A stretch of 64,000 bases of DNA from Blautia caecimuris (GCF_024622975.1 NZ_JANJZT010000002.1:62001-126000), one strand, 5' to 3'. Counted from the stretch's first letter, positions 25,483-35,657 are shown. A program made the numbers and translations. Notes: a model not told the origin generated them from the sequence alone.

Positions 25483-26361
25483 ATGTTTTTTAAAAAGCAG
25501 AATGCTCTTACCAGATTTATTCTCAAATATCAAATTGCTGTAATTCTGACAGGCTCTTTTATCCTGGGTGCAGGAACAGGAAAAATTGTCACACGGATTG
25601 AAAAGCTCCCCAAGCATGTACCGTCAATAGCATCATCCTCTATAAATTCCAGTTCCTCTGCCATCTCCTCAGAATCCACAAACTGGGGTCTTGGTTTTGA
25701 CGAAGAAGGGAAGCGTCCTACCGGTAACGCATCAATCGAACAATTAAAAAAATATAATGCTTACTATGCTCAAAATACAGACTCAAAAATTCTGTATCTT
25801 ACTTTCGATGCCGGATATGAAAACGGAAATACCCCAGCTATTTTAGATGCATTAAAAAAACACAACTGTCCTGCCACATTCTTTGTAGTCGGAAATTTTA
25901 TAGCCGATAATCCCAAACTTATTCAACGCATGATTTCAGAAGGACATACGGTCGGAAATCACACAATGACTCATCCGGATATGTCCAAAATTTCTTCTGT
26001 ACAAGCTTTTCAAAATGAGCTTTCCTCGGTCGAACAACTGTACAAGAACATAACCGATCAAGATATGCCTAAACTTTATCGTCCTCCTCGCGGAATTTAC
26101 AGTACGGAAAATCTAACTATGGCCAAAAACCTCGGATACTCAACTTTTTTCTGGAGCCTTGCTTATGTAGACTGGATTCAGGATCAGCAACCTTCAAAAG
26201 AAGAAGCCTTTGACAAATTGCTTTCCCGCATACATCCTGGTGCCATCGTTCTTCTTCATAATACATCTTCAACAAATGCAGAAATTCTTGACGAACTTCT
26301 TAGCAAATGGGAAGAAATGGGATACCGATTTGGTTCTTTAAACGAATTGACCGGGATATAA
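25483..26361 (+). CDS. PdaA-like polysaccharide deacetylase
   Basis: A 292-residue membrane-anchored NodB-domain enzyme. One N-terminal helix (AVILTGSFILGAGTG) and a serine-rich linker precede the catalytic domain: motif 1 TFDAGYENG, motif 2 HTMTHPD with the metal histidines, motif 3 YRPPRG, and LLHNT at the end. The form TFDxGYENG with A in place of the second Asp is characteristic of the PdaA group, which deacetylates N-acetylmuramic acid during cortex formation. ATG at 25483 is preferred over a TTG 21 bases upstream. A terminator palindrome covers its stop codon. Confidence 0.88.
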   Translation: MFFKKQNALTRFILKYQIAVILTGSFILGAGTGKIVTRIEKLPKHVPSIASSSINSSSSAISSESTNWGLGFDEEGKRPTGNASIEQLKKYNAYYAQNTDSKILYLTFDAGYENGNTPAILDALKKHNCPATFFVVGNFIADNPKLIQRMISEGHTVGNHTMTHPDMSKISSVQAFQNELSSVEQLYKNITDQDMPKLYRPPRGIYSTENLTMAKNLGYSTFFWSLAYVDWIQDQQPSKEEAFDKLLSRIHPGAIVLLHNTSSTNAEILDELLSKWEEMGYRFGSLNELTGI

Positions 26362-26376
26362 TCCCGGTCAATTCGT
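26342..26376. terminator. Bidirectional terminator overlapping the deacetylase stop
   Basis: ACGAATTGACCGGGAT and ATCCCGGTCAATTCGT form a perfect 16-bp stem around ATA. It includes the last codons of the deacetylase gene and lies just after the tagD stop on the other strand. Confidence 0.8.
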
Positions 26377-26382
26377 TCACTT

Positions 26383-26787
26383 TCATATATCCTTTTTAGA
26401 GTGAAGTTCCTCTTTAATCTGACTGCTGGAAATTTCAGGTGTCCGTGGCACATAAATCACTTCGCACCCTTCCTCCTTTAAAAAATCAAATTTGCCTGAC
26501 CAGTCATCTCCCATAACAAAGGTATCCACATGATACTCTTTTACATCATTACGTTTCTGCTCCCAATTTTCCTCCGGAATCACCAAATCCACATATCGTA
26601 TTGCTTCCAACAGCTGTTTGCGTTTTTCATAGGAAAAATAACATTGTTTGCGTTTTTCCCTCCAGTTAAATTCATCTGTCGATAATGCCACTATCAGGTA
26701 ATCTCCCATTTGTCTTGCACGACGCAACAGATTAATATGCCCATAATGAAGCAAATCGAAAGTTCCATAAGTGATTACACGTTTCAT
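26383..26787 (-). CDS. tagD: Glycerol-3-phosphate cytidylyltransferase
   Basis: A 134-residue nucleotidyltransferase that makes CDP-glycerol from CTP and glycerol 3-phosphate. The family motifs are TYGTFDLLHYGHINLL (HxGH) and RTPEISSSQIK, corresponding to RTEGISTT. The length equals that of TagD. ATG at 26787 follows AGAGGT; an open extension of 24 codons upstream has no ribosome site. Its position next to glf and glycosyltransferases suggests a glycerol-phosphate-decorated or teichoic-like polymer. Confidence 0.92.
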   Translation of the reverse strand: MKRVITYGTFDLLHYGHINLLRRARQMGDYLIVALSTDEFNWREKRKQCYFSYEKRKQLLEAIRYVDLVIPEENWEQKRNDVKEYHVDTFVMGDDWSGKFDFLKEEGCEVIYVPRTPEISSSQIKEELHSKKDI

Positions 26788-26815
26788 TTTATTTACCTCT
26801 CTCAGCCAAAGAGCA

Positions 26816-27943
26816 TTATACTCCAAGCTCCTTTTCGCACATGTCCAAAGCAGATGCAATTACAGCATCCATATCATAATATCTGTACTCTCCAAGTCGT
26901 CCGCCAAATACAACTTTATCTTCTTTATCAGCCATTTTTTTATACTCAGAATAAAGCGCACCGTTTTTCTCGTCGTTTACAGGATAATATGGCTCGTCAC
27001 CTGGTTTCCATTCAGAACTATATTCACGACTGATAACTGTTTTCGGAAGATCGTTTCCCTGTTCATCTTTGCCAAACTCAAACCATTTATGCTCAATGAT
27101 CCTGGTCCATGGCGTTTCTACGTCCGTATAATTCACTGCTGCATTTCCCTGATAATTCGGCTTATCCAAAACTTCTGTATCAAACCGTACGGAACGGTAT
27201 TCCAGATGACCAATAGCAAAATTAAAATATGCATCGATTGCACCTGTATAAATTACTCTGTCTGCTATTGAATCATATTCATCCTTCTGCTGAAGATAAT
27301 CCTCCCCAAGTCGAACTTCTATTCCTTTTAACATATTATCAACCATTTTGGTATATCCACCAATCGGAATGCCCTGATAAAGCGCATTAAAATAATTATT
27401 ATCATATGTCAGGCGAACCGGAAGACGCTTGATAATAAAAGCCGGAAGTTCCCGACAACTGCGTCCCCACTGTTTTTCTGTATATCCTTTAATAAGCTTT
27501 TCAAAAATATCCTTGCCTACAAGAGAAATTGCCTGCTCTTCAAGATTTTCAGGATTTGTAATACCTGCCGCTTTTTTCTGTTCCTCAATTTTAGCTGCTG
27601 CCTCTTCTGGAGTTACCACACCCCACATCTTGTTAAAGGTATACATATTAAATGGGAGCGAATATAGTTCTCCATGAAAATTAGCAACAGGGCTGTTCGT
27701 AAAACGATTGAATTCAGCAAATTGATTGACATACTCCCACACCTTTTTATTGTTTGTATGGAAAATATGTGCTCCGTATTTATGAACATGAATTCCTTCT
27801 ATTTTTTCTGTATAAACATTTCCCGCAATATTTTCTCTCTTATCAATCACAAGAACTGATTTACCGGCTTTTTGGGCTTCATGTGCAAAAACAGCTCCGT
27901 ACAATCCGGCTCCAACTACTAAATAATCATATTTATTCTGCAT
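26816..27943 (-). CDS. glf: UDP-galactopyranose mutase
   Basis: A 375-residue flavoenzyme that converts UDP-galactopyranose to UDP-galactofuranose. The FAD-binding VVGAGLYGAVFAHEA, YGAHIFHTNNKKVWEYV, the RLPVRLTYDNNYFN segment and the C-terminal GRLGEYRYYDMDAVI are all present. Galactofuranose is found in bacterial surface polymers only, so this gene marks the cluster as glycan synthesis. Spacing to the tagD start is 28 bases, and the dual glycosyltransferase gene lies 43 bases upstream. Confidence 0.95.
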   Translation of the reverse strand: MQNKYDYLVVGAGLYGAVFAHEAQKAGKSVLVIDKRENIAGNVYTEKIEGIHVHKYGAHIFHTNNKKVWEYVNQFAEFNRFTNSPVANFHGELYSLPFNMYTFNKMWGVVTPEEAAAKIEEQKKAAGITNPENLEEQAISLVGKDIFEKLIKGYTEKQWGRSCRELPAFIIKRLPVRLTYDNNYFNALYQGIPIGGYTKMVDNMLKGIEVRLGEDYLQQKDEYDSIADRVIYTGAIDAYFNFAIGHLEYRSVRFDTEVLDKPNYQGNAAVNYTDVETPWTRIIEHKWFEFGKDEQGNDLPKTVISREYSSEWKPGDEPYYPVNDEKNGALYSEYKKMADKEDKVVFGGRLGEYRYYDMDAVIASALDMCEKELGV

Positions 27944-27986
27944 GATCTGCCACTTGTCCTTTCTACAGACAGTAAAAATATCTGAA

Positions 27987-30134
27987 TTATTTTTTACCCA
28001 TTCTTCTGATAAATTTTTTAATCTTAATAGGAATGTACATTACCATACGTCCCACTTTCATTGTAGTGGAATTTTCCAGTTCTGCAACACGTCTTTCCAG
28101 ATTTGATGTTCCGCTGATACATTCCAAATGGTAAAAAGCTTCCGGATTTGCCATCAGCATATCAAGACGTTTTCGGTTCATGTCACTAAACAGGCTTTTA
28201 TCCAATTCATAATCTGATTCTGCCTGCCTCATTTCCTGACTAATATCAAGAATATACTGATGTTTAAATTTAACGTTTATTCTGTTTAATGTAAACATAT
28301 AGTTATTAAATTTTTTCCATGTATAGTAATACTTAAATCTATTCCACAATTCAGTATTTCCTGACAGCATTTCTTTAATGTATTTATACTCCTCATTCAT
28401 ACAGTAAACTTTCTCTGGACTATTTACTGAAGAATTTGGATTATCTCTTCTGTTCATATAATATGGTATATCTAAGATCATAGCACGTTTTGCATAACAG
28501 AACGTCTGAATCCAAAAACCATTATCCTGAAAAGACGCACCCGGGGTTTCATGGTGACGTATATGGTTTTCTCTTAAAAACTCATTTTTATATATTCCAC
28601 TCCAGGTATTCATAACATATGTCAATGCTTCAGGCTCCATACTGGGATTAAAAACAACATTATATTTTTCTTTCATTCCGGTTAAATGATTGTAGGTCAG
28701 CTGCATATTTCCATTTGCAGCAGTAACAAAGCGATAAAAATCAGCCTTTACAAAGTCAAGTTCATATTCTTTGGCTTTTAAATAAAGATCTTCAAACATA
28801 TTTAACGGTACATAATCGTCAGGCTCTACTATACCGACATATTCACCGGTAGCTTTGTCCAGACCAATATTCATCCCAATACCATATCCCTCATTTTTTT
28901 TATCAACAACAATAATCCGGGCATCTGCGGCTGCATATGTTTTAAGAATTTCCATTGATCTGTCTGTTGATCCATCATTAATACATATAATTTCAATATC
29001 TTCCAAAGTCTGTCTGACCACACTCTCCAGACATTCTTCCAGATAGTCTTCAACGTTATAAATAGGAACCACGATCGACACTTTGGGAATATCAGATTTC
29101 ACCTGAAGATACTTGTTTTGTAAAAATTGTCTCTTTTCCATTCTGGATCCGTTTTTAATCATAAACTCGTCAAAATCACTCATACTAATCTCCCGAAAAA
29201 TTTTATAGTTATTCTTATTGTAATTATAAAAATATTCCTCGTTTTTCCCTTCAATTCCCAGCTTTTTAAATCCGTCTTTTTTCAGTTCATCAAAAACAGC
29301 TTTTTTTGCCTGCACATCTCCTATTGAATTCATATTATAAATACAACCTGCTAAAGCTTTATTCACATAACTGCGTTCAACAGCAGAATAAAAATTATTT
29401 TTTTCAAGAAAATCTTTTACCGCATAAAATGCCGTCAAAAAATCCAATGGGAATTTATAGTTTGTTGCCTGACAATTATTTGACATTCCAATCCGATAAT
29501 AAACCAATTTCTTTTCTAAAAGAGTAATCCTGTCCGCAAGCATCATGCAGGATGCCACAAAAAGGAAATCATTTGTTCTGAAAATCTCCTGAAATTTAAT
29601 ATGATATTTCTTTACAAGCTCATGACTAATCAGCTTATTCCATGCCCAGTTTTGAAATGAATCTAATATATGATCCGGCATATCCTTATAACAAAATACA
29701 TCTTTTCTGGGTGCATTCTCTTTCTTGAATGACCCTTTGTCATATACTGTTTCTTTTGTTTTTTCATTATAGCGCAAAACCTGATAAACACATATCTGTG
29801 CTTTTTTTTCAACGCACCTTCGATAAGCTTCTTCCAACATTCCGGAAGCAAAAAAATCATCGGAATCTAAAAATGATAAATATTCGCCCTTTGCAATAGC
29901 AAGTCCTTTATTTCTTGCAGCGCCTGCGCCTTTATTCTCCTGAGTCAGTACAATAACTCTTTTATCCTTTTTTTCATATTCTCGCAAAATCTCCAGAGAA
30001 CGGTCTGTTGACCCATCGTCAACACAAATCACTTCTATTTCCTGTAATGTCTGATTTAATATAGAATCCAAACATTCTTTCAAATATTTTTCAACATTAT
30101 ATACAGGTAATATCACAGATACTTTTACAGTCAT
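27987..30134 (-). CDS. Tandem family 2 glycosyltransferase
   Basis: A 715-residue protein with two complete GT-A (GT2) domains. The first starts at residue 5 (VSVILPVYNVEKYLKECLDS, VCVDDGSTD, SFLDSDDFF). The second starts near 350 (VSIVVPIYNVEDYLEECLES, CINDGSTD, VEPDDYV). Each has its own nucleotide-sugar aspartates, so it may add two sugars in turn. A short basic C-terminal tail (IPIKIKKFIRRMGKK) could touch the membrane. Donor sugars cannot be read from the sequence, but UDP-Galf from the neighbouring mutase is possible. Confidence 0.9.
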   Translation of the reverse strand: MTVKVSVILPVYNVEKYLKECLDSILNQTLQEIEVICVDDGSTDRSLEILREYEKKDKRVIVLTQENKGAGAARNKGLAIAKGEYLSFLDSDDFFASGMLEEAYRRCVEKKAQICVYQVLRYNEKTKETVYDKGSFKKENAPRKDVFCYKDMPDHILDSFQNWAWNKLISHELVKKYHIKFQEIFRTNDFLFVASCMMLADRITLLEKKLVYYRIGMSNNCQATNYKFPLDFLTAFYAVKDFLEKNNFYSAVERSYVNKALAGCIYNMNSIGDVQAKKAVFDELKKDGFKKLGIEGKNEEYFYNYNKNNYKIFREISMSDFDEFMIKNGSRMEKRQFLQNKYLQVKSDIPKVSIVVPIYNVEDYLEECLESVVRQTLEDIEIICINDGSTDRSMEILKTYAAADARIIVVDKKNEGYGIGMNIGLDKATGEYVGIVEPDDYVPLNMFEDLYLKAKEYELDFVKADFYRFVTAANGNMQLTYNHLTGMKEKYNVVFNPSMEPEALTYVMNTWSGIYKNEFLRENHIRHHETPGASFQDNGFWIQTFCYAKRAMILDIPYYMNRRDNPNSSVNSPEKVYCMNEEYKYIKEMLSGNTELWNRFKYYYTWKKFNNYMFTLNRINVKFKHQYILDISQEMRQAESDYELDKSLFSDMNRKRLDMLMANPEAFYHLECISGTSNLERRVAELENSTTMKVGRMVMYIPIKIKKFIRRMGKK

Positions 30135-30239
30135 TTTTCTTTCCTCTCATAAAATTGTTCCAATTTCAGCTATGTACATTTTAACATAGAACATTCCTGT
30201 TGCCAACACTTTCATCGAAACACATAATACTATGCTTTT

Positions 30240-31379
30240 TTAATTTCCTTTCTTTCTCAATATTCTTCTAGCCATAATCCATATATTCCTGGCTGTAATA
30301 TATATAATATTATTTTTAGTATCCTGTTCTGCTTTCCTTGCCCTCTCCATCCAATATTGATTTTCTTTTTTCAATTCTTTTATCCTGTAAAATAAATATT
30401 CTTTTTCACCGGATGCTTTTAACTGAAGATATTGCTCATAGTACTTCTCATTCCAGGAATTAATCTCTTCTTTTTTTAACTCTTCCATACCTAATTCTTT
30501 AAAAATCTCTTTTTTTATTTTTTCATATACCATAGAAAATACCTGAGCATTTCCCATTGATTCCAAATTATAAAAACTGACATCAAGAACATAATTTTTA
30601 TAACTGTACTCAACATCTTCATAAATTCCCAGTTCCATTAATTTTGTCCTTACCGCTTTCAATGCTTCATACCAGTCCCACGGACTGTTGGCATTATTAG
30701 CCTGCAAGCTTCCTGATGATTTTCGATAATTAACCAGTTTTTCTTCAAGAATCGTAACTCGTTTTGCCATTGCCAGTGATATGCATACAAAATAAAGATC
30801 ATTAGAACGATGTGTTTCCATAAATTGTAAATTATTTTCTTTTATAAAATTTTTCCGATATAATTTAGTCCACGGACAGCCTGTACTGATATTGAAAATA
30901 TAAGGAAAGCTTTTGCCTTCAAACGGAATCTTCTGAGGAACATACTCCTTTTTTAACATGTGCCCTGCATCTATAAAATTGCCAGATTTCTCATAATACA
31001 AGCGTGCATCAAAAAGGCATATATCGCTTTTATCTTCCCTGATTCTTTTTAATGTATCTCCAACTAATTCAGGTTCAAAAAAATCATCTCCATCAAGAAA
31101 AAGGCAGTATTCTCCCTCTGCCTTTTCTATTCCCAGGTTTCTCATAATACCGGCTTTACCACAATGCGGTAATTCATATAATCGAATTCTTTTATTCAAC
31201 CGCATATATTTTTTAATTATAAAAACCGTCTGATCATCAGAACCATCATCTACACAGATTATCTCAAAATTTTTATATTTCTGAGCGAATAAACTTTTCA
31301 AACACTGTTCAATATATTTCTCCACGTTATATGTAGGAATAATAATTGAAACATCCGGTATTTCTTTTTCATGCTGCAC
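30240..31379 (-). CDS. Family 2 glycosyltransferase
   Basis: A 379-residue GT-A enzyme: VSIIIPTYNVEKYIEQCLKS, CVDDGSDD, and LFLDGDDFF hold the donor-binding acidic residues. The remaining 200 residues resemble the accessory part of the tandem enzyme next door (SNDLYFVCISLAMAKRVTIL compared with TNDFLFVASCMMLADRITLL), so the two probably arose by duplication. The C-terminus is predicted coiled and basic. Confidence 0.9.
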   Translation of the reverse strand: MQHEKEIPDVSIIIPTYNVEKYIEQCLKSLFAQKYKNFEIICVDDGSDDQTVFIIKKYMRLNKRIRLYELPHCGKAGIMRNLGIEKAEGEYCLFLDGDDFFEPELVGDTLKRIREDKSDICLFDARLYYEKSGNFIDAGHMLKKEYVPQKIPFEGKSFPYIFNISTGCPWTKLYRKNFIKENNLQFMETHRSNDLYFVCISLAMAKRVTILEEKLVNYRKSSGSLQANNANSPWDWYEALKAVRTKLMELGIYEDVEYSYKNYVLDVSFYNLESMGNAQVFSMVYEKIKKEIFKELGMEELKKEEINSWNEKYYEQYLQLKASGEKEYLFYRIKELKKENQYWMERARKAEQDTKNNIIYITARNIWIMARRILRKKGN

Positions 31380-31412
31380 TATCTATTTTCCTCCCAGTAA
31401 AATTTCTGAATA

Positions 31413-32480
31413 TTACATTTTATATGGCTTCATTAAAATCTTTTTCGTAACACGCCCAATTCCCTGCTTTACTGCAGAAATAATTTCTCCAATCAGCATG
31501 GATGCAACTGCTCCAACAATCAAATATACAATCCACCAGCCGTTCGTGGTTTTATATGGTGGATAATTTTCAAAAAGTTGTACGAAAGGAATCCCAAACA
31601 ACTTAAATTGTACTGCCTCAATAATCCAAAAAACAACAAATTGCCAGATTACAATTGAAATACTGTTTTCCCCCATTACAATCAATGCTTTTTTTATCCA
31701 TATGGTTCTTTTTTGCAAAATTTCCGAAACATAAATAACCACATATGATGCAAGCAATGCCCCTATCGCAAATAAAAACGGATAAGTATATGTATTCTTC
31801 GCCATATTGATGGCATTATAATGGCCAATTATGGCAAACAATATAATTGAAAAACAAACCAAAATACCTGAATGATATACATATATTACTTCTTTGTACT
31901 CTTTAGCTGCCCGTCCGATTGCAAAATAAAAAGAAAGAATCAATGTCCTGCTCAATAAATATGGAAAATTAATTGAAAAACCAGTTGCTGCAACACATCC
32001 AAATAAAATCACAAGAAATATACTTTTCCCTTTTACCGATGGCATATAATAATCCATTAATTTATACACTACTGATACAACAAATAAAGCTCCCAAGAAC
32101 CAGGTCGCTCCCATAAATTTGCCGTCCTTGTCTAATGTAAGAATAATTTTAAGTATTTTTTTAACTAAATGGATATCTGAAAACTCCTGTATATGAAGAG
32201 CTGTTGTAATCAGAAGAGAGCAAAGATTCCAAAATACAAAAGGAATATATAAAGATCTGACCTTTTTGCCAAGAAACTGAGCCGGAGTATTTCTGCTGTT
32301 AAAAAGGAAACCTGAAATCAAAAAAAATAACGGCATATGAAATTGATACATATACGGCGTAAAAGGACCTTTTGCATGAGACCACACTACAAATAATATC
32401 CCTAACCCTTTTGCAATATCAATTGTTTCAATCCTTCCGCCTTTTTTCATACAATTTTCTGCTTGTGGTATATAATTCAT
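31413..32480 (-). CDS. Acyltransferase 3 family membrane protein
   Basis: A 355-residue integral membrane protein with about ten helices. The family's N-terminal pattern RIETIDIAKGLGILFVVWSH with the conserved His, and FHMPLFFLISGFLF, are clear. Such proteins O-acylate sugars of surface glycans. The start at 32480 has an AGAGGA site; the frame is open 39 bases further without one. It is the most upstream gene of the minus-strand glycan operon. Confidence 0.88.
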   Translation of the reverse strand: MNYIPQAENCMKKGGRIETIDIAKGLGILFVVWSHAKGPFTPYMYQFHMPLFFLISGFLFNSRNTPAQFLGKKVRSLYIPFVFWNLCSLLITTALHIQEFSDIHLVKKILKIILTLDKDGKFMGATWFLGALFVVSVVYKLMDYYMPSVKGKSIFLVILFGCVAATGFSINFPYLLSRTLILSFYFAIGRAAKEYKEVIYVYHSGILVCFSIILFAIIGHYNAINMAKNTYTYPFLFAIGALLASYVVIYVSEILQKRTIWIKKALIVMGENSISIVIWQFVVFWIIEAVQFKLFGIPFVQLFENYPPYKTTNGWWIVYLIVGAVASMLIGEIISAVKQGIGRVTKKILMKPYKM

Positions 32481-32719
32481 ATCAATCCTCTGTATTACAT
32501 TTTTTCGTAAGTATAACATGATACAATCATAATATCAAGTTTAACTACAAACCAATGTAACATTTTTGTTACAAACAGTTTTTATTTCTCACAATAATAA
32601 AACAATCTTATTATCTGTTAATTAATTTTCATTCACATTCACGTAATTATCATGAATCTTTTGCAGCATCATGCTATGATATACAAAAGACTACAAACAT
32701 TTATTTTATGAGGGAATTT

Positions 32720-34000
32720 ATGAAAATAAAAAAATATCTCCGGCGCTTTGTCCCGGTCAGCAGAACCTATGTTGACGCAAAAATTAAAGACCTTGAAAGT
32801 ACTTATACAAATCAAATTGAAAAGCAATCTGCTCTATTCAACCAATTAACCAACTATCAGAGTGCATCTTTTGACGAAATCATACAGCAACTCTCCTCTC
32901 TGGAAACACATATAACAAAGCAACAACAAAATAATATTCAAAATCTCCTGCACCATATCACAACCGAACATAATCGTATTGCATCAACCATAAATGATCA
33001 TCTTGACTGGGAACTTAAGCGCCGGGATAGATGGAAGACAATGTCGGCTGAAAATAAACGTTCTGCTGGCGGGCGTCCAATCTGGGTAATCAAATGTCCT
33101 GCTCCAGAAGGTAAAGATAAAGTACTGTGGGGTGATTATCCCTATGCATTAGCTCTGAAAAAGTACCTGGAGCGTCTGAATTGTTTTGTTATTATTGATA
33201 CACGAGAAGACTGGGGATGTGAAGAAGGCGCTGATGTTGTTCTTGTTTTAAGAGGAACCTATTTCTACCGCCCTGACCGCCGTAACAAAACAGCGCTCTA
33301 TATCATGTGGAACATCAGTCATCCAGATAAGATTACAATTGATGAATACAATCTTTATGATGTCGTATGTATTGCTTCTGATTACTATGCTGAGATAATC
33401 AGAAATCAGGTAAAAGTACCTGTTTTTCCCCTTTTACAATGTACTGATACAGAGCTGTTTTTTCCAGCAGATAAACATCAGGAAAAAAAATGGGACTATA
33501 TTTTTATCGGGAATTCCAGAGGTGTAGCCCGTAATTGTGTTATGTGGGCCATTGATGAAAATATTCCGCTTCGTATGTGGGGAAGTGGCTGGAATACTAT
33601 ACTCAAAGATCATATGGATCTTTTTGAATCGCCTTCTGTAGAAAATTATGAACTTCCCAATATCTACCGTTCAGCCAAAGTAACATTAAATGATCATTGG
33701 GACGATATGCTGCAAAAGCAATTTATTAATAATCGGATTTTTGATGCGCTGGCCTGTGGACTTCCAGTTATTTCCGATGAATGCGATGAATTAAAAAAAA
33801 TATTCCCAACCGCTATCCTGTATTATCATACCAGACAAGATTTCAAAAACTGCATTCATAACATAGAAAATAACTATTCCCAGATATCTCAAACAGTCCT
33901 TGAACAACAAGCTCTGATACATGAAAAATTTTCTTTCGAAGCAAGAGCCTACCAATTGGTAGAAATTGCATCTAAATTTACAAACAGCAGGAAAAATTAA
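32720..34000 (+). CDS. CgeB-like glycosyltransferase with coiled-coil N-terminus
   Basis: A 426-residue protein. Residues about 20-105 are predicted coiled coil (many Q/N/E and heptad leucines). The rest is a GT-B-like glycosyltransferase related to CgeB: IWVIKCPAPEGKDKVLWGDY, DYIFIGNSRGVARN, and the C-terminal signature NNRIFDALACGLPVISDEC. ATG at 32720 follows GAGGG; an ATG 12 bases upstream lacks a site. It is divergent from the rest of the glycan operon. Acceptor unknown. Confidence 0.85.
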   Translation: MKIKKYLRRFVPVSRTYVDAKIKDLESTYTNQIEKQSALFNQLTNYQSASFDEIIQQLSSLETHITKQQQNNIQNLLHHITTEHNRIASTINDHLDWELKRRDRWKTMSAENKRSAGGRPIWVIKCPAPEGKDKVLWGDYPYALALKKYLERLNCFVIIDTREDWGCEEGADVVLVLRGTYFYRPDRRNKTALYIMWNISHPDKITIDEYNLYDVVCIASDYYAEIIRNQVKVPVFPLLQCTDTELFFPADKHQEKKWDYIFIGNSRGVARNCVMWAIDENIPLRMWGSGWNTILKDHMDLFESPSVENYELPNIYRSAKVTLNDHWDDMLQKQFINNRIFDALACGLPVISDECDELKKIFPTAILYYHTRQDFKNCIHNIENNYSQISQTVLEQQALIHEKFSFEARAYQLVEIASKFTNSRKN

Positions 34001-34018
34001 TTTTTTCCCGCTGTTTGC
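33979..34018. terminator. Bidirectional terminator over convergent stop codons
   Basis: CAAACAGC(A)GGAAAAA and TTTTTTCCCGCTGTTTG pair around TTAA. The stop codons of both convergent genes lie within the hairpin. Confidence 0.75.
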
Positions 34019-35079
34019 ATCGGTCTTTCCACCAGATAATAAATACCAGCGCCAAAAAGAATGGTCAGGACAACAGACAGTCCCAGTGCAGCTGCCGGAC
34101 ATCGCTTTAAAAATCCTGCATTTTTCCACAGTGTATGGCTGAGAATATAAAAAGCAGCTTCCTGCATTACATATATGGAATAGGAATATTTTCCCAATCT
34201 GCAGAAACCTGTCCTGCTGATGATTCTGGATAAAAGCCCCTTTTCTGTGAGCATACAGAGGAAAAATATACAGAAGAAGACCACTACAGAAAACTGATTT
34301 TTCCCTGCATTTTTTCCTGCAAAAAAATCTGTCAGAAGAAACAAAAAGCTTCCCAGCTCTATGAAAGAGATCATTATGGTCCTCTTTTTTTCGTGCAAAA
34401 GATCTCCTTCTGGTTTTTCCCATTTTTCTTTTACGGAATCATAAAAAGCTCCCAGAAGATAGCCTGTTCCTATGCCGGCAACCGCCCTTGCCATAGCAAG
34501 GCTGAATACTCCGTAAACAACTTTTCTGCCAAAGCCGCCGTCTGTAGTCATAATATTCAACGTATAGCCAAAATACGCGATTACGCATATCAAAAGCTTC
34601 ATTCCCGCTGAGTTTTTCATTGCTTTATGTAAAAGAAAATAAAAAACCTCTGCAAAAAAGAAGGCGGAAACATACCAGTTCAGACCGGTCCACCCTGTTG
34701 TAAGCCCTGTAGACTGCAAAAAGAAGAGATTTAAAATCCCCTCGCTTGCCGGAACTTCAAGAAATACAACTGAAAAAACCGTAGAAACTGCCAGTACCGG
34801 CCACAGACGGACAATTTTTTTCCATAAAAAATCAGTTGTTTTCTGTTCAGGCCGGGACAGTAAAGAGCGGTACAGAAAATATCCTGATATAATAAAAAAA
34901 CATTCCACAATATATTTTGCGTACTTTGACTGTTCTGCAAGATTCTGATAAATCACCGATTCTCCCGTATAAGGCATCATAAAAGAATGAAGAAGATGAA
35001 AATATATAATTGCTGCTGCAAAAAAGAATCTGATAAACTCTATATTATTTAATTTTCCTTTTACCTTCTGTGTTCCCAC
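33997..35079 (-). CDS. Acyltransferase 3 family membrane protein
   Basis: A 360-residue integral membrane protein: NIEFIRFFFAAAIIYFHLLH, FFIISGYFLYRS and about ten hydrophobic helices place it in the OafA/Acyltransferase 3 family, which acylates surface sugars. The GTG start overlaps the stop of the upstream GNAT gene (TAGTG), so translation is coupled. The stop overlaps the convergent glycosyltransferase stop by 4 bases. Confidence 0.88.
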   Translation of the reverse strand: MGTQKVKGKLNNIEFIRFFFAAAIIYFHLLHSFMMPYTGESVIYQNLAEQSKYAKYIVECFFIISGYFLYRSLLSRPEQKTTDFLWKKIVRLWPVLAVSTVFSVVFLEVPASEGILNLFFLQSTGLTTGWTGLNWYVSAFFFAEVFYFLLHKAMKNSAGMKLLICVIAYFGYTLNIMTTDGGFGRKVVYGVFSLAMARAVAGIGTGYLLGAFYDSVKEKWEKPEGDLLHEKKRTIMISFIELGSFLFLLTDFFAGKNAGKNQFSVVVFFCIFFLCMLTEKGLLSRIISRTGFCRLGKYSYSIYVMQEAAFYILSHTLWKNAGFLKRCPAAALGLSVVLTILFGAGIYYLVERPMQTAGKN

Positions 35080-35657
35080 TATTTCAGCATCCCCCGGACT
35101 TCGTCAAATATTTTTATTTCTGCCGGATTATCTGAATGGACTCCAATATGCTTTTCCATCCAGACCATATTGTACCAGCGTCCGAATTTACAGGCGCATT
35201 TATGAAACTCCGCCACTTTACGATAACCCATATGCTCATGAAATCTTACGCTGTCTCCGGTAAGATATTCGTCCTCTTTTTCCGGCCAGGCAATACAGGC
35301 ATTGACACTGAGGATATTCTGCTCTTTCAAGATCTTTTCCAGCGTATCATAAAGCAGCTTTCCAATACCCAGATGTTTTTTATCCCTTTTTACATAAATA
35401 GAAGTTTCCACAGACCAGGCATAAGCAGCTCTTGGATGAAGCGGGCCCGCATAGGCATACCCGATCACCTCCCCATCCTTTTCTGCTTTTAAATACGGGT
35501 ATTTTTCCAGCGTATGAATGATCCGCTGTCTGAATTCCTCCGGAGAAGGAACAGTATATTCAAAGGATACTGCTGTATCCCTCACATAAGGAGCATAGAT
35601 TTCCAGTAATTCTTCGGCATCCTGTGGACCTGCTACGCTGATTTTTATCTCACTCAT
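35079..35657 (-). CDS. GNAT acetyltransferase, phosphinothricin-acetyltransferase-like
   Basis: A 192-residue acetyltransferase. The pattern ISVAGPQDAEELLEIYAPYV, TAVSFEYTVPSPEEF, and GYAYAGPLHPRAAYAWSVET with the acetyl-CoA loop HLGIGKLLY is that of the Pat/YwnH group, which often acetylates methionine sulfone or related amino acid analogues. The real substrate is unknown. It is translationally coupled to the acyltransferase gene. Confidence 0.85.
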   Translation of the reverse strand: MSEIKISVAGPQDAEELLEIYAPYVRDTAVSFEYTVPSPEEFRQRIIHTLEKYPYLKAEKDGEVIGYAYAGPLHPRAAYAWSVETSIYVKRDKKHLGIGKLLYDTLEKILKEQNILSVNACIAWPEKEDEYLTGDSVRFHEHMGYRKVAEFHKCACKFGRWYNMVWMEKHIGVHSDNPAEIKIFDEVRGMLK

